Position numbers and translations under genes: made by a program. 64,000 nt of DNA from Liolophura sinensis. Its lineage: Eukaryota; Mollusca; Polyplacophora; Chitonida; Chitonidae. Shown here piece by piece: positions 45,501 to 57,787 of this stretch (position 1 is the stretch's first letter; each line of letters begins with the position of its first letter). The stretch spans positions 31,465,979 to 31,529,978 of the forward strand of contig NC_088302.1 in assembly GCF_032854445.1 (NCBI RefSeq), in the 5' to 3' direction. The notes beneath the pieces are model-generated. The model searched no databases. It had not been told where the DNA came from and saw only the letters and a list, made by a program, of their open reading frames with translations.

Positions 45501-48500
45501 CAGGTTGCGGTAAATGTAATATCGCTAATCCCGCCCTTAGACGTATTTAATATTTGAGTGACATTTGTGGAACAAGTACGAATCAGCACAAGGACGTAGT
45601 CCGTACTCAGGACAGATGTCATGAAACAGTGATAAATGAGAATTTGAAAATTGCTGATGACAGTCTATAATCTTATAATGCATACCACACAGCAACACGA
45701 AGAAGGAGCGCATGCCATCAATACATAAACACAGCTTATGAAGATATGCAAGAGATGTTCATGAACTTTTTATATCCGGAAAAAGCAAGAGATTTAGATG
45801 CTGAATTCACCGGAAATAAAACCAATCAATTCGAATCGATGAAAAAATTATTAAAAAAATGAACTACCTAAATGGCCCCTTCCATTCTGTTCTGACGTGC
45901 TTCGTAACTCTATAAATTGATCTGAAATTCTCAGGTAGTCATGGGATACGCCAAGTTAAAGAAAGCGGAAACACGATGTCGCGTCACTCATTCCCAACAC
46001 TCATATGGTTACAAGCTTACTCTGAGCAGCGATATCTCAGTCATCAATAAAATAAAAAGGTACGGTTTTTTAACTTCATGTGCAATACTTTAGCAATACC
46101 TTATCGCTGTATCTATACATTTGGTCTGGATCATTACGCTGCGTTAGCGCGCTAACCAACTGAGCCACGGAGGCCCCCAAGCATTCTTGTTTCAGATCAT
46201 TAACACACATTTGTTTGAAGCATTAAACTTGACTTTGCTTTTCTTCACTTATATGATTTCTGTGTGGCCTGCATCAAGGATGGTGGGAAGCCGAGAGCCC
46301 CGCTTAAACCTCCGACCATTGGCGAGTTTCTGGAAAACACTTCCGCATGTGAGATATATCATATTGGTAGAAAGTAAAATGGATTCCGGCAAACTTTATT
46401 CAAACCACAGAAGAGGGTACCGCTGACCACTCGTGGCTACCAAGAACACCACAGAAGAGGGTACCCGTGACCACTCGTGGCTACCAAGAACACCACGGGA
46501 GAGGGTACCGCTGACCACTCGTGGCTACCAAGAACACCACAGGAGAGGGTACCGCTGACCACTCGTGGCTACCAAGAACACCACAGGAGAGGGTACCGCT
46601 GACCACTCGTGGCTACCAAGAACACCACAGGAGAGGGTACCGCTGGCCACTCGTGGCTACCAAGAATACTACAGAAGAGGGTACCCGTGACCACTCGTGG
46701 CTACCAAAAACACCACAGGAGAGGGTACCGCTGACCACTCGTGACTACCAAGAACACCACAGGAGAGGGTACCGGTGACCCCTTGTGGCTACCAAGAACG
46801 CTACAGAAGGGGATACGAATGTTTGTTTCAATGGATTAAACCACCAAAACAGTCCTCTGACCAGTCTTCAAATAAATAGATAGAATTATTGATGGTTGAT
46901 TGATGATCTGTCAAACTCATCAAAATCTTACACAGAGCAGTCACACAGATAATATGTAAGACTCACCTTTAACCAATAAAGTGGTTGCTCCTGCCAAGAA
47001 AACACCTGTCTGTAAGGTATCTGTGTACATCACGGCAGGGAGACCAACTGTGTGTGAGGAAAAATTTTGTCAAAACTGTGACTCACAATAAATAAATTTA
47101 CATTAAAGATATAATTTCACCGCGTCTTTTCCAAGAAACACGTTCATAAAGCGACGAAAATTTTTATGGAACATGCTGGAAGTTCATGGAATCAAAATCA
47201 TACCTGTAATTGTGTTAATGGTAGTCACGGCCAGTATAGCTACCGTAGATATGTAAATATTCCATCCCAGGGTATACCGCAAAAATACTGTGCCAGCATA
47301 AACCTGCGTCTGTAAGATATGATGTAGCACGAAGCACTGTTGAAATACAGTAATTCAGCACGCTTATATCGCAAAAATGTATTTATAGTTTTAAATGGTT
47401 GAGTTAAAGTGAAAGACAACACCTGACTAAATGTTTATGTCCACTGAATGACTACAATTCAAAGTATCTTAAGCCGGCATTAAGTATTTTTAAAGATTTT
47501 TTTCAACCCAGTAAAAGTTTAGTGAATCTTCGTCTTGACACAACTTCAGCACGCCCCCATTATCAAGAGCAAGGTGATGTCACGTTTACTCTAGCTCTCT
47601 AACATCGAAGTTATTTTCCGTATTTTATTCAAAGAAGTAATATATGGAAGATAAAGTTCTGGACTTCGGCGATGAAGGTTAAAGTGATACATATAGTTTT
47701 CTTGGAAATTTGACACACCGAGAGAATATTTTTTCCACTGCTTTAATTGCTGATACAGTAGTCCTACTATATCATTTACAAGGAACTCCAGTGACTCTGT
47801 TTAAATAGCCTAGCTGCAGATGCACAGCCGGAGAATTCCTTGTTCAGGTCGTAGCCTCCGGAAGGGTTGTGCTGGTGATTTTGACTCCTGTTAAATGTTT
47901 ACAAAACTACAATAGGATTGTTGTACAACTAGATTCATGCTCAATTTTGAAACAAATGGAAATAAATGTAAGTAACATTTAGGTTGATCTAGGCATTCGA
48001 CTGTCGCTGGATTTCATGCTTCAGTTCTGTAGCGGTGGCTTTTAAGATGAAAGCAGTGCTGATCTAGATATCGCGGACGTCAAATAAAGCACCTCGGCTT
48101 GAACAGGGTGTTTTAATATTTCTACTGTATTTCACAAAAGAAAACAGAAAAAAGCATCCCTTGTATGACAGAAAGACGAAGGAGTAAAATTTAAATTCAG
48201 AGGAAAAAAAATATATCGTAAAATTTAATTTATTTTAAGCGTTGTCGTCTTCTCATTCCCATAAACGTTGGACATCCCTCATGAATTTTGCACTGACTCT
48301 GATATTTGTTATTTAGAAACTGCTGACTAAACGCTAAAACGAACGACAAAAAATGTAATTGGCGAGATGAATGCGGTATGGGCCGAGACGGGTATGCTAC
48401 TCTCTGACATTATTTGTGATACCGTTGTTGAATATTAAACGGCATGTAGATCAACTGATTTTACGTCTTTAGTGGTCCGTAATGATAGAGATCTGTCCCA

Positions 48501-51500
48501 CAACACAGCTTGAAATGGCCACTCGCCTTCACGTAACTAAATCCTTGTAAACGATCTCAAAATGTCGCCTAATGTAGTAGTTCTGTGTTATCATGTCACT
48601 TCATGGAGTCAATGGTAAAGTCTACCCTGACGTCACAGCTAAGGCCACATAATCTGATAGCAACGTTTTTGATTGGATAAAATTTTAAACATAGCTGCCT
48701 CGACTCACACCAGCCATGTGTGAAGTATTGTCATTTTGTTCTACATGTTATTCGGTGAAATCTCATTTAAATAATAAAGTACGATACTTTTTAGAAGGCT
48801 TGAGGATCCTATTTTCGAATGCAATATGTTTTAGCCAGGTGCTGTCTTTTTTGCTATCGTTTCAGAATGGCCCAAATAATCACATTTTACATCAGCCTCG
48901 TATATGTGCGTGTTATCGTTCAAAATCGGTAATAACATTCCTAAAATGTATAAAGTGGATCACAAAACTTCTCAAGTTTAGATACAAGTGGGAGTCTGAT
49001 ATTTACTGAAAAGCAATAAGTTTGACCCTTGTTTGTAAATACAGAAAATTTGATTAGCGATTTTTTTATGGAGTTCTTGCCATTTTTCACATGTACTTGT
49101 GTACGATATCACAGGGCCCGCGATGCGAATGTAAGAATGCTTGAAACATGATCGATTCTCATTAATACACGATACAGTTTGCAGTTCAGTGGAATGACAA
49201 ATACATAGTCTATCCTTACCGACACCTTGTTGGCTATATAGATGACAAAAGATAGACAAGCTATTGTTACTTGTAACCGTTTACTGTCGTAACGTCGTCT
49301 GATGTATTGTGCCACTGTGTAAGACTGTCAAAGAAGAATAGAATGAGTCAGTGTGTGGCAATACATAAATAAATGTGCAGTACTATGGGAAAACAAGAAC
49401 ATGGCAACCACGAAGCGAGACAGAGCTTACCAAAAAAACCAAAATGCGGAATACGTCGGTGATACACAACTCAGCACCAGGAAAGGGGTAAAGGGCAACC
49501 ATAATTGTACTGGTAGGCTTTGTTAGTGCTGGATTTACCTTGAAATAAATTCTTCCTTAAAATTAAATCATGTTACTTAAATAAATAAAAAAAACATAAT
49601 AAATCCACTCAGCTTGACGTATTATCTTTCGTTTTACCTCGCTACAACTATTTTATTTCATCATGATATTTCATTTTATCGTCATTTACCGTACTTCTCC
49701 GGCCAAAATGCATTTACTTGCAATATATTTTTATGTGCATAATAATGCTCGGAACCGTTTCTTGGTTTGTTAATGTCATAAACAGAAGTGGTTTCGAACT
49801 ACAGAATCATAAAATGGTAGTAAACTTACACCGCTTGTGATGTAAACCGGAACGCAGACCCACGCTAACAGTATGAGAAAGTATACAGCCTGAAAACACA
49901 AATTACAACAGCATGATTAACGATGCCAGTTAACGATGCCAGTATTAAAGGATACATAAAATGCTTGAGGTTTCTTCTTAATACGGAGTATATGATGTAG
50001 CCTTTCATATAAAAGTAACAAAAGTTTCTCAGCTAACTTCCTAATGCGTAAAAATGCTTTAAGCTACTAACAGTTTTCCTAAAGCCATAGAGATCAGTGA
50101 GGAAATTAAGTTTAATGAGGTGACGTCAACGGTGATAGCTGTCAAACAACTCTGACGCTAAGCTACTCCCACATTTCAAGTACATTCATCGATGACGTCA
50201 TTTTCCAATATTTCCAACTACTGACGGAAAATATGTATACGCATAAAATAACTGTTATTAATACAATATATGCCTCAAGTCAATTTTTTGTGGCATATCT
50301 TTCTTCATTTTCCTTAAAAAACCATATAACCTTCATTTTATAATACCTATCCATGTATCTTTTAATTAAAGTGTTTTTAACAGCACAGCATAAATGAAAT
50401 ACAAAACACAGTGTAGCTGCCAATAAATATACACTGATAGCAAGGTTTTATATTGTACGCGTGACACACTGACGGAGGATCGTTTTACTTACTCACAAGT
50501 AAACGGCTTGATGCTCAGCACTGAGAGGTTAAAGCAAGGAAACTTAAGTGGTTGGGGCGGTGTCAGTATACTGTGACTGGGTGAGGTGTCACGTCTGGTG
50601 TCTTCAGCATGATACCTCAGTGGCGGCAGCACTTTAGCGGCATGAACTCGCCCTGCCCCAGGAAGACTCAATATATGTACATACACCTAATGACTCCTTT
50701 CGTCATATGATTGAAAATTTTTGAAGTACAACATAAAACCCCAAGCATACATACATACATACATACATACATACATACATACATACATACATACATACAT
50801 ACATACATACATACATACATACATACATACATACATACACACACACACGCACACGCACACACACACGCACACACACACACACACACACACATACATACAT
50901 ACATACATACATACATACATACACATATACTCGCGGTAGTGTTCTAATTTAGATGCTTTGCTCTAACCAATCCCTACAAGTTGTTCCTATTTTGTTGCTG
51001 GCTGAAATCTGTCAATGGTGTCTATTAAAGCTATTCTAAGACTTTTCATTTATCAGTTACTAAACTATGAAGATACCAAGCGACCGGCTTTTGTCAGAAC
51101 TCACGTGCCATTCGTATATGAGGATGGCCATTCCAGACTCTGCACCAGACGCCGGGATTCCTACAAACATGTGCGCCCCGATGTTACTGGCGTACAGCGA
51201 TGCTCCGATCTGTCAGCAGAATAAGAGTAAATGATTATGGCTTAACGCCACAACGGAATAAGAATGAATGAACACGAAGGTTCATTAAAACGGCGGCAAA
51301 TCACAGAGAATGATACAACTTCAATGAGACGAAATGTTACACTATAAATGACTACAGCACACAGAGCAAAAACTAGAGCATCGAGGACAGTGTGAAAACT
51401 GGTACATGGTCACGAACTAACCCGGCGAAATATCGCCTTTTGTCCATTGACCTCATTTAGGCTTTCATTCTAACTGTTCATGTAAATGTTTACATGGTAG

Positions 51501-54500
51501 CAAATTGCACGCCACAAAAGCTTATAGACGCTAGAGCTTTATTGAGATCTATGGTGGAACATTACAGTGAGTGATCGATAGAGCATCATTCAGATGACAT
51601 TTGACACAGACCCTTATGGCAGTTAGAATCTGGATGAGAAAGGTTACAAACCCTGATTTGTGCTGGCGCTCTCGTGAGATAAAATGTGGAAAATTACGGT
51701 GGATAGGGCAAGAGTCAAGCAGATGAAACATGACAGACCCTTATAGACGATAGAGTTTGAATTAGATGAAAGGTGATAAACCCTGATGAAAAAATAATCA
51801 AAGAAGATGATTTGAGATGAAAGGTAACAAATCATAGAGGATAACAGAGCTTAATTCAGATGAAATGCGACAAATCCTAATCACTTGGATGAAAGATAAG
51901 AAAGGCTGACAGATTCTAGCTTTTCGAAGAGACGGGAGGCGGCAGATAGTAGAGCTTTAGTCAGAAAGTTGACAAATGCATCAAGGTGTGCTATTACCAC
52001 AGCTTCAATCTAAAAAAAACCCTGATAGATTCAAGCGTTTCGGTCACATAAACATAAATGGTGGCAATCATATTTCCACTCTGCATGTTTCTGCGTGTCT
52101 ATTTGTGTTTGTGTGTTGTTGTTATGAGCTGTTCCTATTGCACTGATTTGCCGTGAATCATTCCAGTGAATGAAACGCCAATAATATGATATCTGTCTGT
52201 CTGTCTAAAAGGTGGCAAATTGTGGCGAATACTGCAGTGTCTGTTAGATGAAAAGTGCCAAATTGTGACGGATATTGGAGCTTCTGTCAGAGGAAAAGTG
52301 CCAAATTGTGGCGGATATTGGAGTTTCTGTCAGATGAAAAGTGCCAAATTGTGACGGATATTGGAGCTTCTGTCAGATGAAAAGTGCCAAATTGTGACGG
52401 ATATTGGAGTTTCTGTCAGATGAAAAGTGCCAAATTGTGACGGATATTGGAGCTTCTGTCAGATGAAAAGTGCCAAATTGTGACGGATATTGGAGCTTCT
52501 GTCAGATGAAAAGTGCCAAATTGTGACGGATATTGGAGCTTCTGTCAGATGAAAAGTGCCAAATTGTGGCGGGTACTAGAGCTTCTGTCAGATGAAAAGT
52601 GCCAAATTGTGACGGATATTGGAGCTTCTGTCAGATGAAAAGTGCCAAATTGTGACGGGTACTAGAGCTTCTGTCAGATGAAACGTGCCAAATTTTGGCG
52701 GGTACTACAGATGAAAAGTGGCGGATGCGAAAGATTTTGTCAGATGAAACGTGTCAAACCATGGCGTGTACTGCAGCTTCAGCAAGATGAAAAGTGGCAG
52801 ATGCCAGAGATTCGGTCAGATGAAAAGTGCCAAATTCTGGCCGTTGCTAGAGCTTAATTCATTTAAACAAAAAGTAGTAAGTTCTGGTCGATGCTAGATC
52901 AAAGCTGATTCAGAATCGATCGCAGGTGTAAACAATGTAGCTTTTCTTGTACCAACATAAAATAGCACTTGTCACGGGTCGATCTGTGCAAACAATCACC
53001 AGCTAGTTAAGGACAGGGTGCTGTATTTGTAGAACAGAAGTGTGCACTGTGCAGATATTGTTCTGTTGACACATGCATAGATTCGACACTCTTTACCTCG
53101 TACCATTTCTTCTGTGCCCATTCTTATCAAAAGAAACAACCGGGGGCTCACCAGAAACCTAATTACACCAAATGGACTCAAAGTTTAGTGATTTTCTCCA
53201 AGAGTCTGGTTGAAAGACGCTTTGAAACAAACATGTTTCAGACGCACAGACAACGGCTTTGAGATATATGTATTTAATGTAACTAAGTTCGCCACGCTTT
53301 AATATTTCCTGTGTTTCATTAATTCGTTTTTTTATTCGTAAGATTTAAAAAAAGAGGTTATATATGATTCGAAGAAAATAATAAAACTTTCACCTACCGG
53401 AAACCATGTCATGTGACGACTTGCCAGAAAGTAGTCCGTTGTTGTACCACGGTCTGGTCGGAGGGTAGCCTGCAAAAAGGTGGATAACGATGAGAAAAAT
53501 CACACCCACTTTCAACTAGCCTACAGACTTTAGAATTTAGGTATCAGATTAATTGATGTAAAAGGCACATTATACAGAATCTTTGATAAAAAATTCTGTT
53601 TTTGTATCTACTCCATATTGCATTCTTTATTTACATACTTGTTATTCAGACATGAGGGGACAAAAGTGACCCTTTGCAAGCTACTGACCAACTGTTACAG
53701 TTTATAACTTTTCAATCAGGCATATATTAACATTTCTTGCATAAGTTCTTACATTAGTATTAACAAATGACATATACAACGACAGTAGTTTCTTACAATT
53801 TAATTAGTGTCAAGTACATCATTATTTTTTAGCAGTGGTACTACATTTTCAGGTTAAAGATTTAACCGTCGTTGAACTTTGTTTCACAACAGCTGTGTTC
53901 TGATTTTGTGAACAGCGCACTTCATTCAACATTTGTCCTAATAACTAGAGCGTTAACCGGTTGCGATGTATATCTTTTCCTTTAAATATTGCCTTTGAAC
54001 TTAAATTACCTTTACAAACAACCATATATATCCATACTCCTACCCTCAGTGAAAAGAACTGACGCCGAAGAATTAAAGTTGTACACGAAAGAAAGTTTCA
54101 GTATACACAATTTATAACTTAGGCTACTGTGAAGTGATCCATTTTTTGATATCAATGTTTGCTGTAATTTTATTTATATCCGGTTTTCTCCACCAATAAA
54201 ACTGACCGCCATCGTAAAAATAGAAATATATTGAGCATGATGTATAACAATTAAACAAATAAATAAATCTCATGTGTGGATTTAATAAACAATCAAATAA
54301 ACAAATTATTGATCTGTACCCCACGAACTAAAAGTCTACAGGTTCCCTTTTCAGCACCGGTATTAAATTCTCATCTCATGTGTGCTGTGGTTATAAGATG
54401 CGTCACTGAGCTATACATTCCACTTATGACCAGTCATACATTAAGTAGCTATCACACCCTTATTGTCCACTCTGGTTGTGTCCGACATGTCGAATGAACT

Positions 54501-54587
54501 TACCCATAGTCCCACAATCAGAACAATCACTAGATAAATGGCAAGGGTCAGGTAATCCGTCCATTCCAGTTCCGCGTGATCGGACAT
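39576..54587 (-). CDS. SLC5-family Na+/solute cotransporter (SGLT/SMIT2-like), gene B, complete, 14 exons
   Basis: Predicted 641-aa paralogue of gene A on the opposite strand. Exons in transcript order: 54587-54504, 53469-53398, 51209-51105, 49889-49830, 49324-49220, 47309-47204, 47047-46967, 45462-45248, 44944-44809, 44496-44389, 42342-42023, 41138-40917, 40422-40311, 39775-39576. All junctions are GT-AG, and exons 2-12 and 14 have the same lengths as in gene A. Marks: ELEWTDYL, DYFLASRHMTWFP, YYWCFDQVEVQR, four loop Cys then NMAYP, LMSTLTSVFNSTS, GRVTWWT, C-terminal GFFA-stop. I chose the ATG at 54587 (A at -3). Another in-frame ATG at 54608 would add seven residues but has T at -3. Exon 13 is 27 nt shorter than in gene A, so the last cytoplasmic loop is shorter. 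In exon 10, 21 of 37 residues match gene A, so the duplication is not recent. Na+/sugar-type symport is inferred from the family. Confidence 0.93.
39861..39980 (+). repeat. SINE family A in intron 13 of gene B, internally deleted
   Basis: CGTACGTAGGAAGGTCTGCC, then a gap, TCCGGTTTCTTCCCAACATT, ATGCTGGCCGCCGTCGTATA and the standard A-rich end. Confidence 0.85.
40715..40826 (+). repeat. Diverged SINE A-like 3' end in intron 12 of gene B
   Basis: TACTCCATCCATAAACCAGG, TGAGAACGGCGTTAAACACC, then AATGAATGGACAAATAAAT. More diverged than the other copies, perhaps an older subfamily. Confidence 0.6.
41195..41370 (-). repeat. Dispersed repeat D in intron 11 of gene B, front part doubled
   Basis: ACTTGGCAAAGTTCGCACGT..CAATTTACCTCAATTAGGGT is directly followed by GTGATAGTTGGAAAATGGTC..CAATTTACCTCAGTTGGGGT, then TTTATTCTGACTGTTCATGT. 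It begins about 55 bp from exon 12. Confidence 0.78.
42415..44388. other. Intron 10 of gene B, mostly without recognisable content
   Basis: Holds a worn SINE A end in reverse (42415-42485), a short run of GGCCTCACAAGACC-like repeats (42560-42622) and the 42-bp repeat listed separately. The rest is AT-rich without exons. Confidence 0.5.
44133..44280. repeat. 42-bp tandem repeat, about 3.5 copies, intron 10 of gene B
   Basis: Copies share GATGTCCAAGACAGACAATA and CAAAACCATCGGTTCTTGAT. They end about 110 bp before (on the minus strand, after) exon 10. Confidence 0.85.
44685..44768 (+). repeat. SINE A-like 3' end beside exon 9 of gene B
   Basis: ACGACGGCGGGCGTCGTGTA, then CCAATCAGATAAATAAATAA. 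Diverged; ends about 40 bp from the exon 9 donor. Confidence 0.65.
46125..46355 (-). repeat. SINE family A pieces in intron 7 of gene B, head and body
   Basis: GTTAGCGCGCTAACCAACTG then AGCCACGGAGGC (46140-46174) is the reverse of an intact tRNA-like head. A separate reversed body follows at 46235-46352 (TTCTTCACTTATATGATTTC, GGATGGTGGGAAGCC, AAACCTCCGACCATTGG). The order is that of two fragments, not one element. Confidence 0.75.
46395..46808. repeat. 44-bp minisatellite in intron 7 of gene B, about 9 copies
   Basis: Unit: AGAAGAGGGTACCGCTGACC plus ACTCGTGGCTACCAAGAACA plus CCAC. Copies differ at a few sites (GGAG/GAAG, CCGCTG/CCCGTG). The array ends about 160 bp from exon 7. Confidence 0.93.
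47310..49219. other. Intron 5 of gene B, no features recognised
   Basis: 1.9 kb of AT-rich intron with no tandem array, SINE body or extra exon that I can support. Confidence 0.5.
50540..50745 (+). repeat. SINE family B-like copy in intron 3 of gene B
   Basis: CTGGGTGAGGTGTCACGTCT, GGTGTCTTCAGCATGATACC, CCTTTCGTCATATGATTGAA, then AAAACCCCAAGCATACATAC. It matches 10590-10775, and its tail runs directly into the CATA microsatellite. Confidence 0.8.
50740..50930. repeat. CATA / CA compound microsatellite
   Basis: About 90 bp of (CATA)n, then (CA)n with interspersed CG, then (CATA)n again. It grew from the tail of the SINE B-like copy. Long tyrosine/cysteine or histidine/threonine frames across it are artefacts. 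Confidence 0.95.
51350..51505 (-). repeat. Dispersed repeat D in intron 2 of gene B
   Basis: AGAGCAAAAACTAGAGCATC, GGACAGTGTGAAAACTGGTA, ACCCGGCGAAATATCGCC, CATTCTAACTGTTCATGTAA: same block order as the other reverse copies. Confidence 0.78.
51520..52870. repeat. 43-bp minisatellite in intron 2 of gene B, homogeneous core with worn flanks
   Basis: Core 52210-52690 has about 11 near-identical copies of AGATGAAAAGTGCCAAATTG plus TGACGGATATTGGAGCTTCT plus GTC. On both sides (51520-52000 and 52690-52870) the same motifs (AGATGAAA.GTG.CAAA, AGAGCTT) continue in strongly diverged form, so the array is an old one with a recently amplified centre. Confidence 0.88.
54165..54270 (+). repeat. SINE A-like older subfamily, 3' end, intron 1 of gene B
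   Basis: ATCCGGTTTTCTCCACCAAT, AAAACTGACCGCCATCGTAA, then AATTAAACAAATAAATAAAT. The variant CCACCAATAAAA.TGACCGCC is shared with 62395-62500, suggesting a subfamily. Confidence 0.7.
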
Positions 54588-55905
54588 CTTTGGGTGTGTT
54601 GCACACATACAGCAGATTCATACACATACAGAAATGTGGACTACGCTTCTCAAAGTCGATTAAATTTAATCGACACGCATTACGTGACAAGGGCCCTCCG
54701 GAGAAACATCAGCGTCTTCGCGTTTCGCGGATACACACGTTATCTGACGAGGTAGTGTTTGGTCAAGAACGATTTACAGGAGGCAATAAAGGGGCATGTT
54801 TGCCCTGATGGTTGCGGGGATAAGAGTTCCACAGGGGTGGCGTGTTCAACTGCAGAACACGCGCGCCTTGTCTTCTTTCTCGTCAACAGGACAAGATCAA
54901 TACGGTGTGGTTAATACAGACATCGCTTCACTGTATTTAAAATGACCCTTGTCACAGTTAGTGGCCCTTCAATGCAAATTTCTAAGGCAACCATTCCGCC
55001 TGGCAAAAGCCATCCTGACGTCGATGGAATGGGTTGCTGTTTGGATCGAGGATGCGTTCGGTATAGAGACAGGCATTATAGAACTCCACAGAAAAACCAA
55101 GAATTTCAGGAAGCGTATACATTCTTTCTCTGAGTAATCTTCTACTATGCTTCCGTTCTGAATATAATGGTACGACAGAATTTTGTTCACGGAAATCGGT
55201 AGACTGTCTGTGGTATGAGACATTGAATATATTTATTTACTTTGTGCCTTCGAAACAGGCTGTAGCTACTCTGCAACACAAATCATTCTCTAAGGTTATT
55301 TTTAGACTCGGACATGGAAGTTTCGAAATGCCCGGCTTTCATTCTCCACAGGACCTTGATGGCAATAAGCAATTGACAGTGCTTTATGCGCGGTGTGATC
55401 TTGCCAGAAAAAAGCAGGTTTGGGTAAGAGATGTCCAGTTGCTTTCAGGTTAAGGGAAAAGCCAAGCCTTCCTCTAGCTGTGATCAAAATAGATGTGACC
55501 CTAAACTTTGAGTCATCTAAATACCGCGGGTGTTTGTAAGAGCAAAAAAAAAAAAAAAAAAAAAATCATTTGCAGAGACGTTACGACCATGGCCTACCTT
55601 AAAGGTTTCTAAAAGTTCCCAAAGATACCGGTACCAAGCATACTTTTTCCTTGCCCTGCATGACACATATCCCAGGAACAATATAACAACGATTTGTTAT
55701 TTTGGTACAGGAAGGGTTGCATGAAATGATGACGTTTGGCCAAAATATCGCAAATTTTGGACTTTTTGGTATTGTATCATTTGTCAGAGGATGACAGTAG
55801 TGGCCAGATTGAAACGCGGTCATTAAATTACAGTTTGTGTTTTTTGTGGAATATCTTTTGTTAATCGTTTACATGTTAACAACAGTAATACAAAAGGAAC
55901 ATCCA

Positions 55906-55913
55906 CTGTGTGT

Positions 55914-55962
<49 letters not shown>
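55906..55962. repeat. (TG)n microsatellite
   Basis: About 57 bp of TG/TGTA dinucleotide repeat, nearly perfect. Confidence 0.95.
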
Positions 55963-55964
<2 letters not shown>

Positions 55965-56063
55965 CGCTAGAGATAATAAAAATGACTGCTTTTCGAACCT
56001 ACATCATAACTGTATCTAATCCTGCTTAACCCGGGGCTAGGATGCTAATGTTTACAACAACAG

Positions 56064-56182
56064 CATGTTGGGTGGGGGGACCCAGCATGAGCAGGACTTA
56101 AAATTCACAGCTTCCGCATTGTTGAGAGGCTCCTGGGCCATTGCGCCGAGCTGGTGTGCTAACAACCTCGGCCACGGAGATT
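56064..56182 (-). repeat. SINE family A, 5' half including head
   Basis: CAGCATGAGCAGGACTTAAA, GAGGCTCCTGGGCCATTGCG, CTAACAACCTCGGCCACGGA: reversed head and first body third only. Confidence 0.85.
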
Positions 56183-56377
56183 TCTCATGCATCATTGAAG
56201 ACTGGTACTGCTTATCTGTTATACATGTTACCGGTGTTTTTACTATTAGTGTATTTTTTTCGTTACACATACCTTAACAATGCCTTAGGTAATGCTTCTT
56301 GGAAATGGGTTTTGCGATTATTGACTATCGCACATGTATATGAATGTTAGACTTGATGTTAAGATTCATTTGGTTTA

Positions 56378-56482
56378 TTCCAGTTTCCTACACCTATAAA
56401 CTCAGAGCCATCGTAGAATGGAAAGATTCTTGAGTATGGCGTTAAACAACAGTCATACAAATAAATAATAAACAAATAAATA
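56378..56482 (+). repeat. SINE A-like older subfamily, 3' end
   Basis: AGTTTCCTACACCTATAAAC, GAGCCATCGTAGAATGGAAA, TTCTTGAGTATGGCGTTAAA, then A-rich tail. Confidence 0.7.
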
Positions 56483-57787
56483 TATTACATTCTACGGGTT
56501 TAGTGACGCTAGGGAATGCGATTTAAGAATTTTCAGTAACAGTTTGAATAAAAACATGAAAGATTTACCATATGCTTTTTTGACTTGTCACATCAGCATT
56601 TTTCTCCACATACTTAACACGGTAGAAGGTCTACATTGTCGATTCGCGTATAACAGTTATATGTCTTACATTCTTCCATGTCAGAAGTTATCCCCCCTTC
56701 AATTCAACACCTGATACATGCAGGCAAACAACTCAAGTATGGGGACCCAGCTATGATGCAACATTGATTTTAGATTTGGTGAGGCTCTACACCGAGCACT
56801 CCCACGCCTGGCCTGGACAGGTGGGCTGGGGTTCGCCCGTGTATTACATTTCTCTCTCAATCTCCGTTAAGAATTTCACGCGTATTGATGGATGACTCGT
56901 GTCAGACATGGATAATATAAGGTATGTATATTTCTTTATGTATACTCTGTAGCCATTAAGTGTCCTGTAAATGAGCTATATCAGTGTTAGCAACTATCCG
57001 TACATAGGCCCCTGTCAGGCATTTCTTATATGTATGCAACAGGCCTTCATTTACAGCTGACCTGGTGTGGAGATCGGAGGTTGGATTATTCTGCATGGGG
57101 TAAGAGACTGCGGTGGTAAACACGAGTGAGCACATTATACGACCTTGTAGTTTTCTGCTACTTGGATATAAGGACTGCAGGCATACATTACCACTTGATC
57201 GAGCCTTTACAGTCAAGCTGTATAACTAATGCTGCTGGCATGCTGGCCTGTAACAGCGTAAAAAAGTTCCGTGTACATGCATTTATCTCTCTCTACACAT
57301 CGGCTACGCAATAAAGTGTATATGGTGTGAATTATTTTATAGATAAGGAAATTTAGTAAAGGTAAACAAGGTCATGCGTATATGTATATCAACCATATGT
57401 TTGAGTGACATATTGGCGGGGTGATGCAAATAGAGTTTACAAGTGGGCCGGCAGATTCGGATCGGTAAATTAGGTCATACCTTTATGACCTGCACTAACT
57501 AGCTCAGCTGGCGGGTATCACAGCTGTTCTCTCTATTCAGGCCAGGAATCTATCCAAAATGTAGGCTTATCGACAACATAGCTAATTTTGTGTTAGTGTA
57601 AGGAACAGAAGAAGCCATTAGAGGGTTTTGTCAGGTCAGTGGGGGATTTTTCTTTGCCGTCGCTACATCTGTATGTTGTGCATATACGAGCCTGCTGGGT
57701 ATATCAATTCACACGCATACAGCCGGTAGAAGCACTTGGATGTCGCAGCATCATATTACATATGATCGGGTAAGGGAAAATTACAAT

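Noticed and set aside
50668-50947. Overlapping open frames on both strands, rich in Tyr/Cys or His/Thr
   Set aside because: They are translations of the CATA/CA microsatellite.
54588-54608. Alternative upstream start codon for gene B at 54608
   Set aside because: In frame but with T at -3, and it adds a Cys/His/Pro stretch with no counterpart in gene A. Not excluded, only less likely.
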